Shown: one piece after another, positions 34,769 to 44,548 of the stretch
Numbering within the stretch: position 1 is the first letter of the stretch
Layout of the letters: each line of letters opens with the position of its first letter
Source: Chitinophaga pinensis
GTDB lineage: Bacteria > Pseudomonadota > Gammaproteobacteria > Burkholderiales > SG8-41
Length of the DNA: 64,000 nt
Assembly: GCA_943329075.2 (NCBI GenBank)
Contig: CALQCM020000006.1
Span: 62,001-126,000, forward strand
Direction of reading: 5' to 3'
Program-made: the position numbers and the translations under genes
Notes under the pieces: model-generated
What the model was told of the DNA's origin: nothing
What the model saw: the letters and a program-made list of their open reading frames with translations, nothing else
The model's database searches: none

Positions 34769-35977
34769 ATGGATTTCGAGTTAAACGCGGAGCAACTGCG
34801 CTGGCGCGGCATCGCGCGCGATTTCACCGAGACGGTGATCAAGCCGGACGTGCTGCGGCGCGACCGCCTGCCGACTGCGGCCGAACGCATCCCCTGGGAC
34901 TGGATACGTGCCGCCGACAAACTCGGCATGCGCACGCTCGGCGTGCCGAAACAATTCGGCGGCGCCGGCGCCGATATCATGACCATGTGCATCGTCGGCG
35001 AGGAGCTTGCCGCCGGTGACCTTGGCTTCGCCGTGATCATGGACCAGTGCTGGAAGATGGCGCATATCCTCGCCGACGCGATGACGCCGGCGCAGCAGCA
35101 GAAGTTCATCCCGCCGTTCGTCGCCGATGCCGAAGCGACGATGTCGATCGGCTTCACCGAACCGGGCGCCGGCTCCGACCATCAGGGTTATTACGACGCG
35201 CCCGAGATCGATTTTCGCACCACCGCCGTGCGCGACGGCGACGGCTACCTCATCAACGGATCGAAGCGATACGTCTCCAACGGCTGCATGGCGAAACTTT
35301 ATTTCATCGTCACGCGTACCGATCCGTCGAAATCGCTGCGCGAAGGTGGCAGCATATTCGTCGTGCCGTCCGACACGCCGGGTTTCCGCACCGGCCACTT
35401 CCACGAAAAAAGCAGCCAGCGGCTGGCCACCAACGGCACGTTTTATCTGGAGAACTGCCACGTGCCGGCGGAGAACCTGCTGGTCGGCGAGGGCCTGATG
35501 GCGCGGTTGCGCGCCGAGTTCATGTGGGGCAGCAAGGCCGAGGCGGCAGCGACCGTGCTCGGCGTCGGCCGCGCCGCCTATGAGTACGCGCTGCAACACG
35601 CGCGCGCCCGCGTGCAGGGCGGCAAGCCGATCATCAAACACCAGGCCATCGCCATGATGCTCGCACAGATGGCGATGCGGCTCGACGCCGCGCGCACGCA
35701 GATCTGGCGCACCGCCTGGCTGGCCGACCGCAGACGGCCGGAGGCACGCACGCTTGGCCTCTTGGCCAAGGTCAATGCCTCGGAAACCGCCTTCGAGGTC
35801 TGCAGACAGGCCTGCGAAATTCTCGGCGGTGGTGGCATCATGCACGAACATCCTGTTGAAAAATATCTGCGCGACGCGGCGAGCTTTCTGCATTCCGACG
35901 GCACCAACCAGGTCTGCCTGCTGCGCGCCGCCGAAGGGCTGGCGAATCCGGCGTCGGCGGACCTCTACGGGTTTTGA
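34769..35977 (+). CDS. acyl-CoA dehydrogenase family protein
   Basis: 402 residues with CGGAGGT before the ATG. The fold is shown by the N-terminal MDFELNAEQLRWRGIARDF, the FAD-loop region SIGFTEPGAGSDHQG, DGYLINGSKRYVSNG and the C-terminal GGGGIMHEHPVEKYLRDA. The flavoenzyme introduces a double bond into an acyl-CoA in the cytoplasm. It follows the CMD selenoprotein by 104 bp and precedes the Gfo/Idh gene by 45 bp. Confidence 0.93.
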   Translation: MDFELNAEQLRWRGIARDFTETVIKPDVLRRDRLPTAAERIPWDWIRAADKLGMRTLGVPKQFGGAGADIMTMCIVGEELAAGDLGFAVIMDQCWKMAHILADAMTPAQQQKFIPPFVADAEATMSIGFTEPGAGSDHQGYYDAPEIDFRTTAVRDGDGYLINGSKRYVSNGCMAKLYFIVTRTDPSKSLREGGSIFVVPSDTPGFRTGHFHEKSSQRLATNGTFYLENCHVPAENLLVGEGLMARLRAEFMWGSKAEAAATVLGVGRAAYEYALQHARARVQGGKPIIKHQAIAMMLAQMAMRLDAARTQIWRTAWLADRRRPEARTLGLLAKVNASETAFEVCRQACEILGGGGIMHEHPVEKYLRDAASFLHSDGTNQVCLLRAAEGLANPASADLYGF

Positions 35978-36022
35978 AGCAGCTATTTACTACGTCGATC
36001 ATGACGTGAAGAGGGGACTGAT

Positions 36023-37105
36023 ATGAAGCGCAAGGAACTCGGTGTAGCGGTCATCGGCGCCGGCCGCATCGGCACGCTGCGCGCGCGGCTGGCAGCGCGG
36101 CACCCGGCGGTCGGCTTTCTGGCCATCGCCGATATCAATGCGGACGCCGCGCGCACGCTGGCCGAACGCACGGACGCCGACTTTCATTCGACCGACAACA
36201 ACGCCGCAATCGAGCACCCGGCGGTCAACGCCGTGATCGTCTCGACGCCCGAACATGAACACGTCGCACCGGTCTGCCGTGCGCTCGAACTCGGCAAACC
36301 GGTATTGATGGAGAAGCCGCTTGGTCTCACGCTGGCCGACGCCGATCAGATCCTCGACACCGTAAAAAAAACCAACGGCCATCTGCGCATCGGTTACATC
36401 CGCCGCTTCAAGCGCTGTTTCGCCCGCGCCAAACAGCAGGTACTTGACGGCCACCTTGGCAAAATCGCCGGCGGCACCGCGCGCGTCTACAACACCCGCG
36501 CGCAGGCTTTCGAGATACTGAAGCGCAATCCGGAGGCGACGCCGGTGATCGACGTGCTGACCTATTTCGTTGATCTGATGCTGTGGTTTAACGCAGGCAA
36601 TCCGCCGGTCGAAGTGGTGGCGCGCTCGCAGACCGGCGTGTTCAAAAAGGCCGGCTACAAGGTCGACGACCTGACATGGGCGATCGTGACCCTCGCCGAT
36701 GGCGCCATCATCAATCTGGGCATCAGTTACGCGCTGCCGTCCAACTACCCGATCCTCGGCCAGTCGGACCGCGTTGAACTGCTGGGAGAAGACGGCACCA
36801 TGATCATCGACGACGATCACCGCGACCATCAGCTGTATTCGGAAAAAGGCAGCGGCCACGCCTACGTGCCGGGCCACAAGATCAATTTTGCGTTCAGCGG
36901 CAGCAACCCCTCGGGCGACTGGGCACTCGGTGATTACTGGGGGCCACTTGGCAATGAAACACGCTCGTGGCTGGACCATCTGGTCACCGGCAATCCGACC
37001 GCGCATGCGACGCCCGCTGAGGCGCGTCTGGTGCTCGAAACCACCGTTGCAATCGAACGCGCAGCCGCCAGCGGCGAGCGCGTGCGACTGCCGCTCGAAA
37101 CATGA
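36023..37105 (+). CDS. Gfo/Idh/MocA family dehydrogenase
   Basis: 360 residues. Rossmann motif AVIGAGRIGTLRARL, then the EKP signature in VLMEKPLGLTLADA and the C-terminal alpha/beta domain with RFKRCFARAKQQVLDG and VIDVLTYFVDLMLWF. Members are NAD(P)-dependent polyol or inositol-type dehydrogenases. Its stop overlaps the start of receptor 8 by 4 bp, so uptake and oxidation are probably linked. Confidence 0.92.
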   Translation: MKRKELGVAVIGAGRIGTLRARLAARHPAVGFLAIADINADAARTLAERTDADFHSTDNNAAIEHPAVNAVIVSTPEHEHVAPVCRALELGKPVLMEKPLGLTLADADQILDTVKKTNGHLRIGYIRRFKRCFARAKQQVLDGHLGKIAGGTARVYNTRAQAFEILKRNPEATPVIDVLTYFVDLMLWFNAGNPPVEVVARSQTGVFKKAGYKVDDLTWAIVTLADGAIINLGISYALPSNYPILGQSDRVELLGEDGTMIIDDDHRDHQLYSEKGSGHAYVPGHKINFAFSGSNPSGDWALGDYWGPLGNETRSWLDHLVTGNPTAHATPAEARLVLETTVAIERAAASGERVRLPLET

Positions 37106-38067
37106 ACGCGCCGCGCCTTTACAAAGTGTTCGCCGCCACGCTTTGCGCGTGGCCTGCGCTCGCGCCGGCGCAGAGCTATCCGGCCAAGCCGGTGCGCGTG
37201 GTCATCGTCTTTCCGCCCGGCGGCTCCAACGACGTCACCGGCCGCGTTGTCTTCAACCGCCTGCCGCAGGCACTGGGCCAGCCGTTCGTGATCGAGAACC
37301 GCGGCGGTTCCGGCGGCGTGATCGGCTCCGAACTGGTGGCGAAAAGCGCGCCCGACGGCTACACGCTGATGGTGCAGTCGACCACCCATGTGGCCAACGC
37401 TCACCTCTATCGCAAGCTGCCCTACGACGTGCTGAAAGACTTCACCGGTGTGACGACGCTGGCACGCCAGGTCGGCGTGCTGGTGGTGCATCCATCGATG
37501 CCGGTGAAAACCGTGCGTGAACTGGTTGATCTGGCCAAACGCCGGCCCGGCGAGATGGCCTATGCCGGCGCCGGCAACGGCAGCTATGCGCACATGGCGA
37601 TGGCGCTGTTCGTCTCGATGGCCGGCGTCAATATGCTAAACGTTCAGTACAAGGGCGCCGGCCCCGGCAATATCGCCATCATTGCCGGCGAGACGCAGGC
37701 GATGCTGACCACACTCGGCTCGGTGCTGCCGCACATCAAGGCCGGCCAGGTGCGCGCGCTCGGCGTCAGCTCGCCGGTGCGCTCGTCGCTGTTTCCGCAA
37801 CTGCCGTCGATTTCCGAAAGTGTCGCCGGCTACGATTTCACCGGCTGGGTCGGCTGCTTCGTACCCGCCGGCACGCCGCCGGCCATCGTCAACGCGCTCA
37901 ACGCGGCACTCAAAAAAACGCTCGAACTGCCCGACGTCGCTGCGCGCCTGACCGAACTTACGCTCGATCCCTGGCATATGACACCCGAACAGTTCGCGCA
38001 GCAGATTCGCGCCGATTACGACAAATACGCGAAAGTAGTCAAGCTGTCCGGCGCCGTCGTCGAGTAG
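37102..38067 (+). CDS. Bug/TctC periplasmic solute receptor 8
   Basis: 321 residues. Leader MNAPRLYKVFAATLCAWPAL, cleavage after APAQ. Motifs: RVVIVFPPGGSND, APDGYTLMVQ, VHPSMPVKT, NVQYKGAGP (Gln replaces the usual Pro before Tyr-Lys), PSISESVAGYD. Translationally coupled (ATGA) to the dehydrogenase upstream. It converges with the frameshifted receptor. Confidence 0.93.
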   Translation: MNAPRLYKVFAATLCAWPALAPAQSYPAKPVRVVIVFPPGGSNDVTGRVVFNRLPQALGQPFVIENRGGSGGVIGSELVAKSAPDGYTLMVQSTTHVANAHLYRKLPYDVLKDFTGVTTLARQVGVLVVHPSMPVKTVRELVDLAKRRPGEMAYAGAGNGSYAHMAMALFVSMAGVNMLNVQYKGAGPGNIAIIAGETQAMLTTLGSVLPHIKAGQVRALGVSSPVRSSLFPQLPSISESVAGYDFTGWVGCFVPAGTPPAIVNALNAALKKTLELPDVAARLTELTLDPWHMTPEQFAQQIRADYDKYAKVVKLSGAVVE

Positions 38068-38127
38068 GCGCGCCGCCGCGACCGGTCCGTTTGCGCGGTC
38101 GCGCTGCAAGCAGAACTTCCATCGCGG

Positions 38128-39092
38128 CTATTCGGGCCGGATGCCGGCGGCATCCATCACCTTGCGCCATTTGGCCAGATCGGATTTGACGAGATCCCCC
38201 AGCACTGCAGGCGTGCCGCGGGCCGCTTCCATGCCCATCGACAGGAGGCGCTCGCGCATGTCGGCACGCGCGACAATCTGATTGAACACGGCGTTCAAAC
38301 GCATGACGACTTCGCGCGGCGCACGCGGTGGCAGGTGCACACCGTTCCACGAGCTGTATTCGAAACCCGCCACCCCCGCCTCGATCATAGTCGGCAAATC
38401 CGGCAGCGCCGGTGTACGCGCGGCGCTGCTCACCGCCAGCGCGCGCAGTCGCCCGCTGGCGATATGCGGGACCGCGGTCTGCGTGATCAGAAACATCAGT
38501 TGCGCATGACCACCGAGCACATCGGTGGTCGCCTGCGCGAGTGATTTATACGGAACATGGGTCATCTCGATTTTCGCCAGCGATTTGAGCAACTCACCCG
38601 TCAGATGCCCGGCAGTTCCGGTACCCCCGAAACAAAATTGAGCTTGCCCGGATTGCCGCGCGCGTACTGGATCAGTTCGCCCACGGTTTTCGCGGGCAGC
38701 GATGGATTGACCACCAGCACATTTGACACCGTCAGGATGAGCGCAACCGGGGTCAGATCGCGGGTCAGGTCATACGGTGACTTCGTGAATAACCCGACGC
38801 CAATGACAATTGAACCGGTTGTATTCAAGAAGGTATAACCGTCCGGGGCGGCGCGCACCGTCGCCTCAACCGCCACCACGCCGCCGCCACCCGGTCGCTG
38901 GTCAACGACCACCTGTTGTCCGAGTTCTTCAGTAAGTTTTTCGCCAAACATCCGCGCAACAATATCCGGCCCCGGACCAACGATAAATCGCAGCGGCCGG
39001 TTCGGCCAGGCATCGCCTTGCGCGGACGCCGCTGGAACGCAACCCGCGATCAACAACAGCAATAGTCCGATGCGCATCACGACCTCCGCCAC
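38128..39092 (-). pseudogene. Bug/TctC receptor 9, frameshifted
   Basis: Two frames together span a full receptor. Frame 1 (39092 to 38601) ends in NFVSGVPELPGI and TGA. Reading one base on, the family sequence resumes as GTGTAGHLTGELLKSLAK, and frame 2 continues to 38128 with HVPYKS and PTMIEAGVAGFE. The break is a missing G in a GGGG run near 38634. The mature N-terminus is also short: RFIVGPGPDIVARMF lacks about five residues of the usual IVP-x-x-PGG loop, which argues for a real pseudogene rather than a sequencing error. Confidence 0.85.
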
Positions 39093-39125
39093 AACAGGTT
39101 AAAACATATACGCGATTCTTGAAAC

Positions 39126-40100
39126 TCACTGCGGACTGATGCCGGCCGCCTTGATGACCTTTCCCCACTTGTTCATTTCGCTTGCAATATACGCAGCGAA
39201 CTCGTCCGGCGCACTGCCGACCGGCTCCAGTGCTTCGACGGCAAAACGCTCGCGCGTATCCTGCATGCGTATCGCCCGCAGCGACTCCTGATACAGGCGA
39301 TCGATAATCAGGCGCGGCGTAGCCGCCGGCGCCAGCAGGCCAAACCACTGCGTCGCTTCATAGCCGGGCAGCGCGGATTCGGCTATCGTCGGCACCTCCG
39401 GCATTGCTGCTATGCGTTTGAGTCCGGTGACACCGAGCGCGCGTACCTTGCCGTTGCGGATGTATTGCATAGTTGAGGCCGGCGTTGAAAACTGCAAGGA
39501 CACCTCACCGGAGAGCAGCGCAATGACGCCGGGCCCCGAACCCTTGTACGGCACGATCACGATATCGGCGCCCGTCATCATGCGAAACAGTTCCGCCGCC
39601 ATGTGCGGCGTGCTGCCGCCACCGGGCGAGGCGATGGTCAATGCGCCGCGTCGCGATTTTGCCAGTGCAATCAGGTCGCGCATGTTGCGTGCCGGCACCG
39701 AAGGATGCGCCGTCAGTACATTGCCGGATTCGACAAGCTGCGAAACCGGCGCGAGATCGCGCCGCGCGTCGAACGGCACGCGGGCAAACATGAACGGGTT
39801 GACGGCCAGCGCCGCCGGCGTTACCAGCAAGGTGTAGCCGTCGGGCGCCGACTTCGCAACGTAATCCGCACCAATCACGCTGCTGGCACCGGGGCGGTTT
39901 TCCACCACGACCTGCATACCAAGCGATTCGCCGAAGCGCAACGCCATGACGCGACCGACAAAATCGCTGCCGCCCCCCGGCGTGCTCGGCACGATGAGGC
40001 GCAACGGGCGCGACGGATAGTTTTGGATCTGTGCCAACGCATGGGGAAATGTTTGGAGCATACAGGCCATGGCCAGCAGCATTCTCACGCCTGAGCACAT
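39126..40100 (-). CDS. Bug/TctC periplasmic solute receptor 10
   Basis: 324 residues from the ATG at 40100. Leader MCSGVRMLLAMACMLQTFPH, cleavage near ALAQ. Motifs: RLIVPSTPGGGSD, APDGYTLLVT, AHPSVPARN, IVPYKGSGP, PTIAESALPGYE. Divergent from receptor 11, with 136 bp between starts. The next gene on the strand is the frameshifted receptor. Confidence 0.92.
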   Translation of the reverse strand: MCSGVRMLLAMACMLQTFPHALAQIQNYPSRPLRLIVPSTPGGGSDFVGRVMALRFGESLGMQVVVENRPGASSVIGADYVAKSAPDGYTLLVTPAALAVNPFMFARVPFDARRDLAPVSQLVESGNVLTAHPSVPARNMRDLIALAKSRRGALTIASPGGGSTPHMAAELFRMMTGADIVIVPYKGSGPGVIALLSGEVSLQFSTPASTMQYIRNGKVRALGVTGLKRIAAMPEVPTIAESALPGYEATQWFGLLAPAATPRLIIDRLYQESLRAIRMQDTRERFAVEALEPVGSAPDEFAAYIASEMNKWGKVIKAAGISPQ

Positions 40101-40236
40101 GGATTCTGCACCTTTCCGATTCAAAGAATCGTCGATAATATTACACTGCCGATGTGCGCGCCACGTCAGGCGCACAACGTCGCACGTGCCGTACCACGCA
40201 ATCCGGCGATCTTCACAATACGAGAGTGAATTCTTG

Positions 40237-41211
40237 ATGAAATACCTGACTCAGGCCATGCTGGCCGCACTGTGCTGTGCGCAGTGCCCTGCGCCGCTCG
40301 CGCTCGCACAGGAGTATCCCGACCGGCCGATCCGCATGCTGACGCCATCGCTGCCGGGCGGCGCCCCGGATGTCGGGGCGCGCGTTGTCGCTGAACGGCT
40401 GTCCTTGCGGCTCGGCCAGAAGGTGGTGGTCGAAAACCGCGCCGGCGCTGGAGGCATCATCGCGCTCGAGTTGCTGAAGAACGCGCCGCCGAACGGCTAT
40501 ACCATCGCCTCGACCCAAATCGGCCCGCTGACCATCATGCCGTTGGTCGAGGACAGGCTGCCGTTTGATCCGCTGCGCGATTTCACTCATATCACTAACC
40601 TGCTGGTTTTTCCCACCGCGCTGATCGCGCACACTTCGCTGCCGGCAAAAAACGTCAGGGAATTAATCGCACTTGCGCGCGCGCGGCCCGGCGAGATCAC
40701 CTACGCCTCATCCGGTGTTGGCGGCACCGTGCACACCACCGCCGAACTCTTCAGCATGATGGCAAAAATCAAGATGCAGCGCATCCAGTTCAAGAGCCTC
40801 GCGCCGGCGCTGGTCTCCGTGTTGTCGGGCGAATCGCAGATCAGCTTCCCCAACCTGTCCGCAGCACTGCCCCACGTGCAGGGCGGCCGCCTGCGCGTGC
40901 TCGGCGTGACCAGCGCGAAACGCCTGCCGACACTGCCTGACATTCCAACCATTGCAGAATCCGGCGTGCCCGGGTATGAAGCGACCGGCGGCGTCGGCAT
41001 GATCGGCCCGGCCAACATGCCGCGTAGCGTAGTGCAGCGGCTAAACCGCGAAATCGTCGATATTCTCAATTCACCGGAAGTTGGCGAAATCTTCCTCAAG
41101 GTGAGCATGCTGCCGTCGCCGACCACGCCGGAGGAGTTCACCGATTACATCAAATCCGAATTGAAAAAGTGGGCGCCCGTGGTCAAACAGGCGGGAATGC
41201 GCGGGGAATAG
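40237..41211 (+). CDS. Bug/TctC periplasmic solute receptor 11
   Basis: 324 residues from the ATG at 40237. Leader MKYLTQAMLAALCCAQCPAP, cleavage after LALAQ. Motifs: RMLTPSLPGGAPD, APPNGYTIAS (Asn replaces Asp of the common DGYT), AHTSLPAKN, IQFKSLAP in place of VPYK, PTIAESGVPGYE. Two family positions that contact ligand are changed, so the ligand may differ. It is 67 bp upstream of the OsmC-like selenoprotein on the same strand. Confidence 0.92.
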   Translation: MKYLTQAMLAALCCAQCPAPLALAQEYPDRPIRMLTPSLPGGAPDVGARVVAERLSLRLGQKVVVENRAGAGGIIALELLKNAPPNGYTIASTQIGPLTIMPLVEDRLPFDPLRDFTHITNLLVFPTALIAHTSLPAKNVRELIALARARPGEITYASSGVGGTVHTTAELFSMMAKIKMQRIQFKSLAPALVSVLSGESQISFPNLSAALPHVQGGRLRVLGVTSAKRLPTLPDIPTIAESGVPGYEATGGVGMIGPANMPRSVVQRLNREIVDILNSPEVGEIFLKVSMLPSPTTPEEFTDYIKSELKKWAPVVKQAGMRGE

Positions 41212-41278
41212 TGCGGTCCGATTCGTCCTGTATATTTTCAGTTTCATGATTTCAACCGATATTAAAGGGAGGCAAAAC

Positions 41279-41839
41279 ATGACAGCACCGTTGAACAATC
41301 AGGACTTGTCCGACAAACCCGGCGAACGCATCATCGACAAGCCGGAACTGCCGGCGGCAGGCGTGACCAACGAAAACGACCTGCTTACTGAAACGGTAAG
41401 CGGACAGATGCAGCTGAAGTACAGCCGCACTGGCAAGTTCGAGGTGTGGTGCGACGAACCGGCGCGCATCGGCGGCACCGACCAGCATCCTTCGCCGATG
41501 ACCTATCTGGCGATGTCGATTGGATTCTGACTGCTGACACAAGTTGCGCGGTACGCGCACATGATGAAAATGAAGGTCAGCAATCCGAAATGCCGGGTGG
41601 TGATGAGAAAACACCTTGGTGGCTCGGTAATTAAGGGCACCGTTTTCAACAAATGGGAAAGCATTGCAACCCATCTCACCGTTGAAAGTGAAGAGCCTGC
41701 GGACAAACTCGCGCATCTGATCAAAAATGCCAAGGCCGGCTGTTTTGCGGAAGGCTTGATTACCCAGCAGGTTCCACTGGAGAGCCACATCGAAGTGAAT
41801 GGCAAGCCCTTTCACATCGAAGGCGTTACGAAAAATTAA
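41279..41839 (+). CDS. OsmC-like selenoprotein (in-frame UGA at 41528-41530)
   Basis: 186 residues with UGA codon 84 as selenocysteine; GGGAGG lies 6 nt before the ATG at 41279. OsmC/Ohr features: GKFEVWCDEPARIGG, then HPSPMTYLAMSIGF followed by the UGA, exactly where OsmC proteins have the peroxidatic Cys after the Leu-Ala-rich helix. The frame goes on with LLTQVARYAHMMKMKV. The second conserved Cys is present in NAKAGCFAEGLI (C155). OsmC/Ohr enzymes reduce organic hydroperoxides using dithiols. Without UGA read-through neither half would have the active site. Cytoplasmic, downstream of receptor 11. Confidence 0.85.
41545..41559 (+). promoter_or_regulatory. putative bacterial SECIS hairpin of the OsmC-like gene
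   Basis: TGCGCG pairs with CGCGCA around loop GTA (or 5 bp with loop GGTAC), starting 15 nt after the UGA. G-U is 21-22 nt after the UGA. Confidence 0.78.
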
Positions 41840-41857
41840 CCGCTGCGGCCGCGGGCG

Positions 41858-41895
41858 GCGTTTCTCTCTCCGGCAGCAACCGGACAGAGAAACGC
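41858..41895. terminator. long hairpin between convergent genes
   Basis: GCGTTTCTCT-C-TCCGG pairs with CCGGA-C-AGAGAAACGC around CAGCAA: 15 pairs with one C-C mismatch. It lies 18 bp after the OsmC-like stop and 18 bp after the end of the receptor fragment, so it may stop transcription from both sides, although no T-run follows. Confidence 0.6.
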
Positions 41896-41913
41896 CCGCA
41901 CCGCCGGCCGCCT

Positions 41914-42207
41914 TCAGTCGGCTTGCAGGCCCGAACCCCTGACCACCACCTCAATCTTTGCAATGTCATCGCGCACGAAGGCGGTGAACTGCTCGCTGCT
42001 GCTGGTTTGCGCCTCGAACCCCGACTTGCCGATCGCTTCACGCAACTCCGGCGTATTGACAACGGCGAAGATCGCCGCATTCAGCCGGTTGACGAACTCG
42101 CGCGGCGTAGCTGCAGGCGCACTAAGACCAATGGCGCCGATATATTCGTATCCAGGCAGTGCGCTCTCGGCAATGGTCGGCACATCGGACAGTACCAGCG
42201 TGCGCTT
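41914..42207 (-). pseudogene. Bug/TctC receptor 12, C-terminal remnant
   Basis: About 97 codons match the last third of a Bug receptor: LSDVPTIAESALPGYEY, LSAPAATPREFVNRLN and a C-terminal helix. The frame continues upstream to 42321 but that part (MQNPVGGGLPPLNMDS) has no resemblance to the family. The signal peptide and ligand loop are missing, so it is a truncated gene. Confidence 0.82.
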
Positions 42208-42336
42208 CGGTGGTCTTGCATTAACTCGGGGCACGGCAACATGGTCTGAATTCAAGATCCCAAGCTTTTGACGGCTATCCATGTTCAACGGTGGCAATCC
42301 ACCGCCTACCGGATTCTGCATTTTCCTTATGCGGGC

Positions 42337-43299
42337 TCAATCGATTTTGAGCTTCGCGGCGGCTGCAAGCTTGGACCATCGTTCATAATCCGTGCGCACC
42401 AGCCGCTGCATGCCTTCGGCACTGCCGCCAGAGATAGTCATGCCCTGCTGATTGGCGTTGCGGATCATGTCCGCATTTTTCAGCACTTTGTTAAGCATCA
42501 CGTTAAGTCGCTCCACCACGGCGGGCGGCGTGCCCTTCGGTACGACGGCACCAAACCACGATGTGACGGCATAACCGGGAAGTGCATCCGCAATTGGCGG
42601 CACATTTGGCAGCTCGGGAATACGCTTCGGCGTGCTCACCCCGAGGATGCGCAGCTTGCCGCTTTCGGCGTGCTGCAACACGTTGACGAGTCCCGCCATG
42701 ATGATCGGCACGCGGCCTGAAAGCAGATCAGGCATGACGGCACCGCCGCTCTTATAGGGGATCGATACCAGCTTGATCTTTGCCATGTGCTCGAGAAGGA
42801 TCATGCCGAAATCCGTGATGCTGCCAACGCCGGGTTGCCCGTAGGTCAGTTCGCCCGGACGTGCACGGGCCAGCGCAATGAACTCCAGCGTCGTCTTTAC
42901 GGGCAGCGCCGGATGCACTGCCAGCACGAGCGGGTTATAGCCCAATTCGATCACGGGAACTATGTTGTTTACCGGATCGAAAGCCGGCTTGCTGATTGCA
43001 GCCGTGGTGAGCCAGCTGCTGGTGGAAATCATGATGGTGTAGCCGTCAGCCGGGGCCTTCACCAGAATTTCCGTGCCGACAAGGCCACCGGCGCCCGGCT
43101 TGTTGTCGATGACGAACGGTTGCCCCGTTTCCTTGCTCATTTCCTGTGAAACGAGACGCGCGGCGAGGTCGCTGCCGCCGCCGGGCGCAAAAGGCACGAT
43201 TACCCTGACGGCCTTAATCGGATATTGCTGTGCGCCTGCCGGCAGTGCTGCTGAGAAGAAGGCAACGCCTGCAAGCGTGATAAATACGTGCGTAATCAT
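42337..43299 (-). CDS. Bug/TctC periplasmic solute receptor 13
   Basis: 320 residues from the ATG at 43299, which has AGGAGAG just upstream. Leader MITHVFITLAGVAFFSAALP, cleavage after AGAQ. Motifs: RVIVPFAPGGGSD, APADGYTIMI, VHPALPVKT, SIPYKSGG, PPIADALPGYA. It starts 8 bp after the glutathione transferase stop, so they are co-transcribed. Confidence 0.93.
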   Translation of the reverse strand: MITHVFITLAGVAFFSAALPAGAQQYPIKAVRVIVPFAPGGGSDLAARLVSQEMSKETGQPFVIDNKPGAGGLVGTEILVKAPADGYTIMISTSSWLTTAAISKPAFDPVNNIVPVIELGYNPLVLAVHPALPVKTTLEFIALARARPGELTYGQPGVGSITDFGMILLEHMAKIKLVSIPYKSGGAVMPDLLSGRVPIIMAGLVNVLQHAESGKLRILGVSTPKRIPELPNVPPIADALPGYAVTSWFGAVVPKGTPPAVVERLNVMLNKVLKNADMIRNANQQGMTISGGSAEGMQRLVRTDYERWSKLAAAAKLKID

Positions 43300-43307
43300 T
43301 TGCTCTC

Positions 43308-44075
43308 CTAACACGGCAATGGTATTTCGAGCGGCCGGACGCTTTTGGCAGCTTCGGAGAGCCGCGATCCGGGGCCGTAGGTCTTACAGTAGGACAGACG
43401 CTCGCGGACCCGGTCCCACCAGGCGGTCACATGCGCGTAACGGCCCTGCCACATCGTGGCAAGCCCGAGGTCTTGCATGCGGTCAAGCGTCGGAATGACC
43501 AGGATGTCGGCGAGCGTGAACTGCGTGCCGAGCAGCCAGGGCCCGGACGCGAGCATCGACTCCATGCGGCTTAATGTCAGATTGAGTTCGTCCAGGGCGG
43601 CCGCGACATCGTCATTGGAAAATCCATGGGGGCCCATGCGGCGATAGAAGTGTTTGCGCAGCGGCCGCACATCGGCTTCGCGCCGGCGGAACGTTTCTTC
43701 ATCCATACCCTTGAAGCGCTGCGCAATGATCATGTGAAACGAGGGCACGCGTATCGCCATCGTCGGCACTTCCTCGGCAAAGCGCATCCATGCGCGCATG
43801 CGCGCACGTCCAACAGTGTCGGCGGGTGACAGCGACGCCCCGGGAAATGTCTCGTCGAGGTATTCGCAAATGACGCTAGAGTCCACTATGACGTCGCCGT
43901 TATGCACCAGAGTCGGCACCACACCGTTGGGATTGAGCTTGAGGTATTCAGGGGTAAGGTTTTGATTGGTCTTGTTGTCCACCCGGAGGTCTACAAATTC
44001 CAGCGACTTTTCTGCCAGGCACAGCCGGACTTTCTGACTACAAGTGGATGTGGGACGGTTGTACAACTGGAGCAT
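43308..44075 (-). CDS. glutathione S-transferase family protein
   Basis: 255 residues from the ATG at 44075 with GAGGAAG upstream; the frame to 44240 has no support. The thioredoxin-fold N-domain begins LQLYNRPTSTCSQKVRLCLA, with Ser/Cys in the catalytic loop, cis-Pro in NPNGVVPTLVHNG and VDSSVICEYLDETFPG. The C-terminal helical domain contains FTLADILVIPTLDRM. It conjugates or reduces with glutathione in the cytoplasm. It lies directly upstream of receptor 13. Confidence 0.92.
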   Translation of the reverse strand: MLQLYNRPTSTCSQKVRLCLAEKSLEFVDLRVDNKTNQNLTPEYLKLNPNGVVPTLVHNGDVIVDSSVICEYLDETFPGASLSPADTVGRARMRAWMRFAEEVPTMAIRVPSFHMIIAQRFKGMDEETFRRREADVRPLRKHFYRRMGPHGFSNDDVAAALDELNLTLSRMESMLASGPWLLGTQFTLADILVIPTLDRMQDLGLATMWQGRYAHVTAWWDRVRERLSYCKTYGPGSRLSEAAKSVRPLEIPLPC

Positions 44076-44548
44076 GTCAGCTTCCTCGTTCAGGATGCGC
44101 GTACGCAACCTGGATGTTGTATGCGCGGACCGGTGATTGTGCCGGAGCGACTCGAAATCGGAGAACGACGGAATATATATAAATTGCAGATCATATGCAC
44201 TATTTTTAATTTGGCCGGGTGGGGCGCACGGCCCCCTCAATACACTGATTAATTTGAGCGCGAGAGCTCGTCAAGAATTTAAAACCGGTGTGGGCTAAAA
44301 CGGAACTCACTTCGCAGAAGTGACAGTCGAGTTAATCCCCCCCGGCAGCTTAAATTACCGTTGCGGGCTTAACGTTGCTGCAGATATTGGCCATACTAAG
44401 CGGGGCGCTCAAACATATTGCACTTGTCTTGCTTTGCCAGTTCCTGATTACGGACAGTTGAGTTGCCAGGCTCATTGGGCGCGTAAACAGCGTAACTGAC
44501 GGACACACTTCTATGAGGTCGAGCATCGGGCTCGCGAGGCAAAGTACG
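44076..44548. other. 473-bp gap, no gene recognised
   Basis: Less GC-rich than its surroundings. The part next to the glutathione transferase (44165-44215) is AT-rich, with TATATATAAATT, and may hold its promoter. Short frames here resemble nothing I know. Confidence 0.5.

Noticed and set aside
38598-38604. TGA in receptor 9 considered as selenocysteine
   Set aside because: The family sequence resumes in the next frame, not the same one, and receptors have no Cys there: it is a frameshift.
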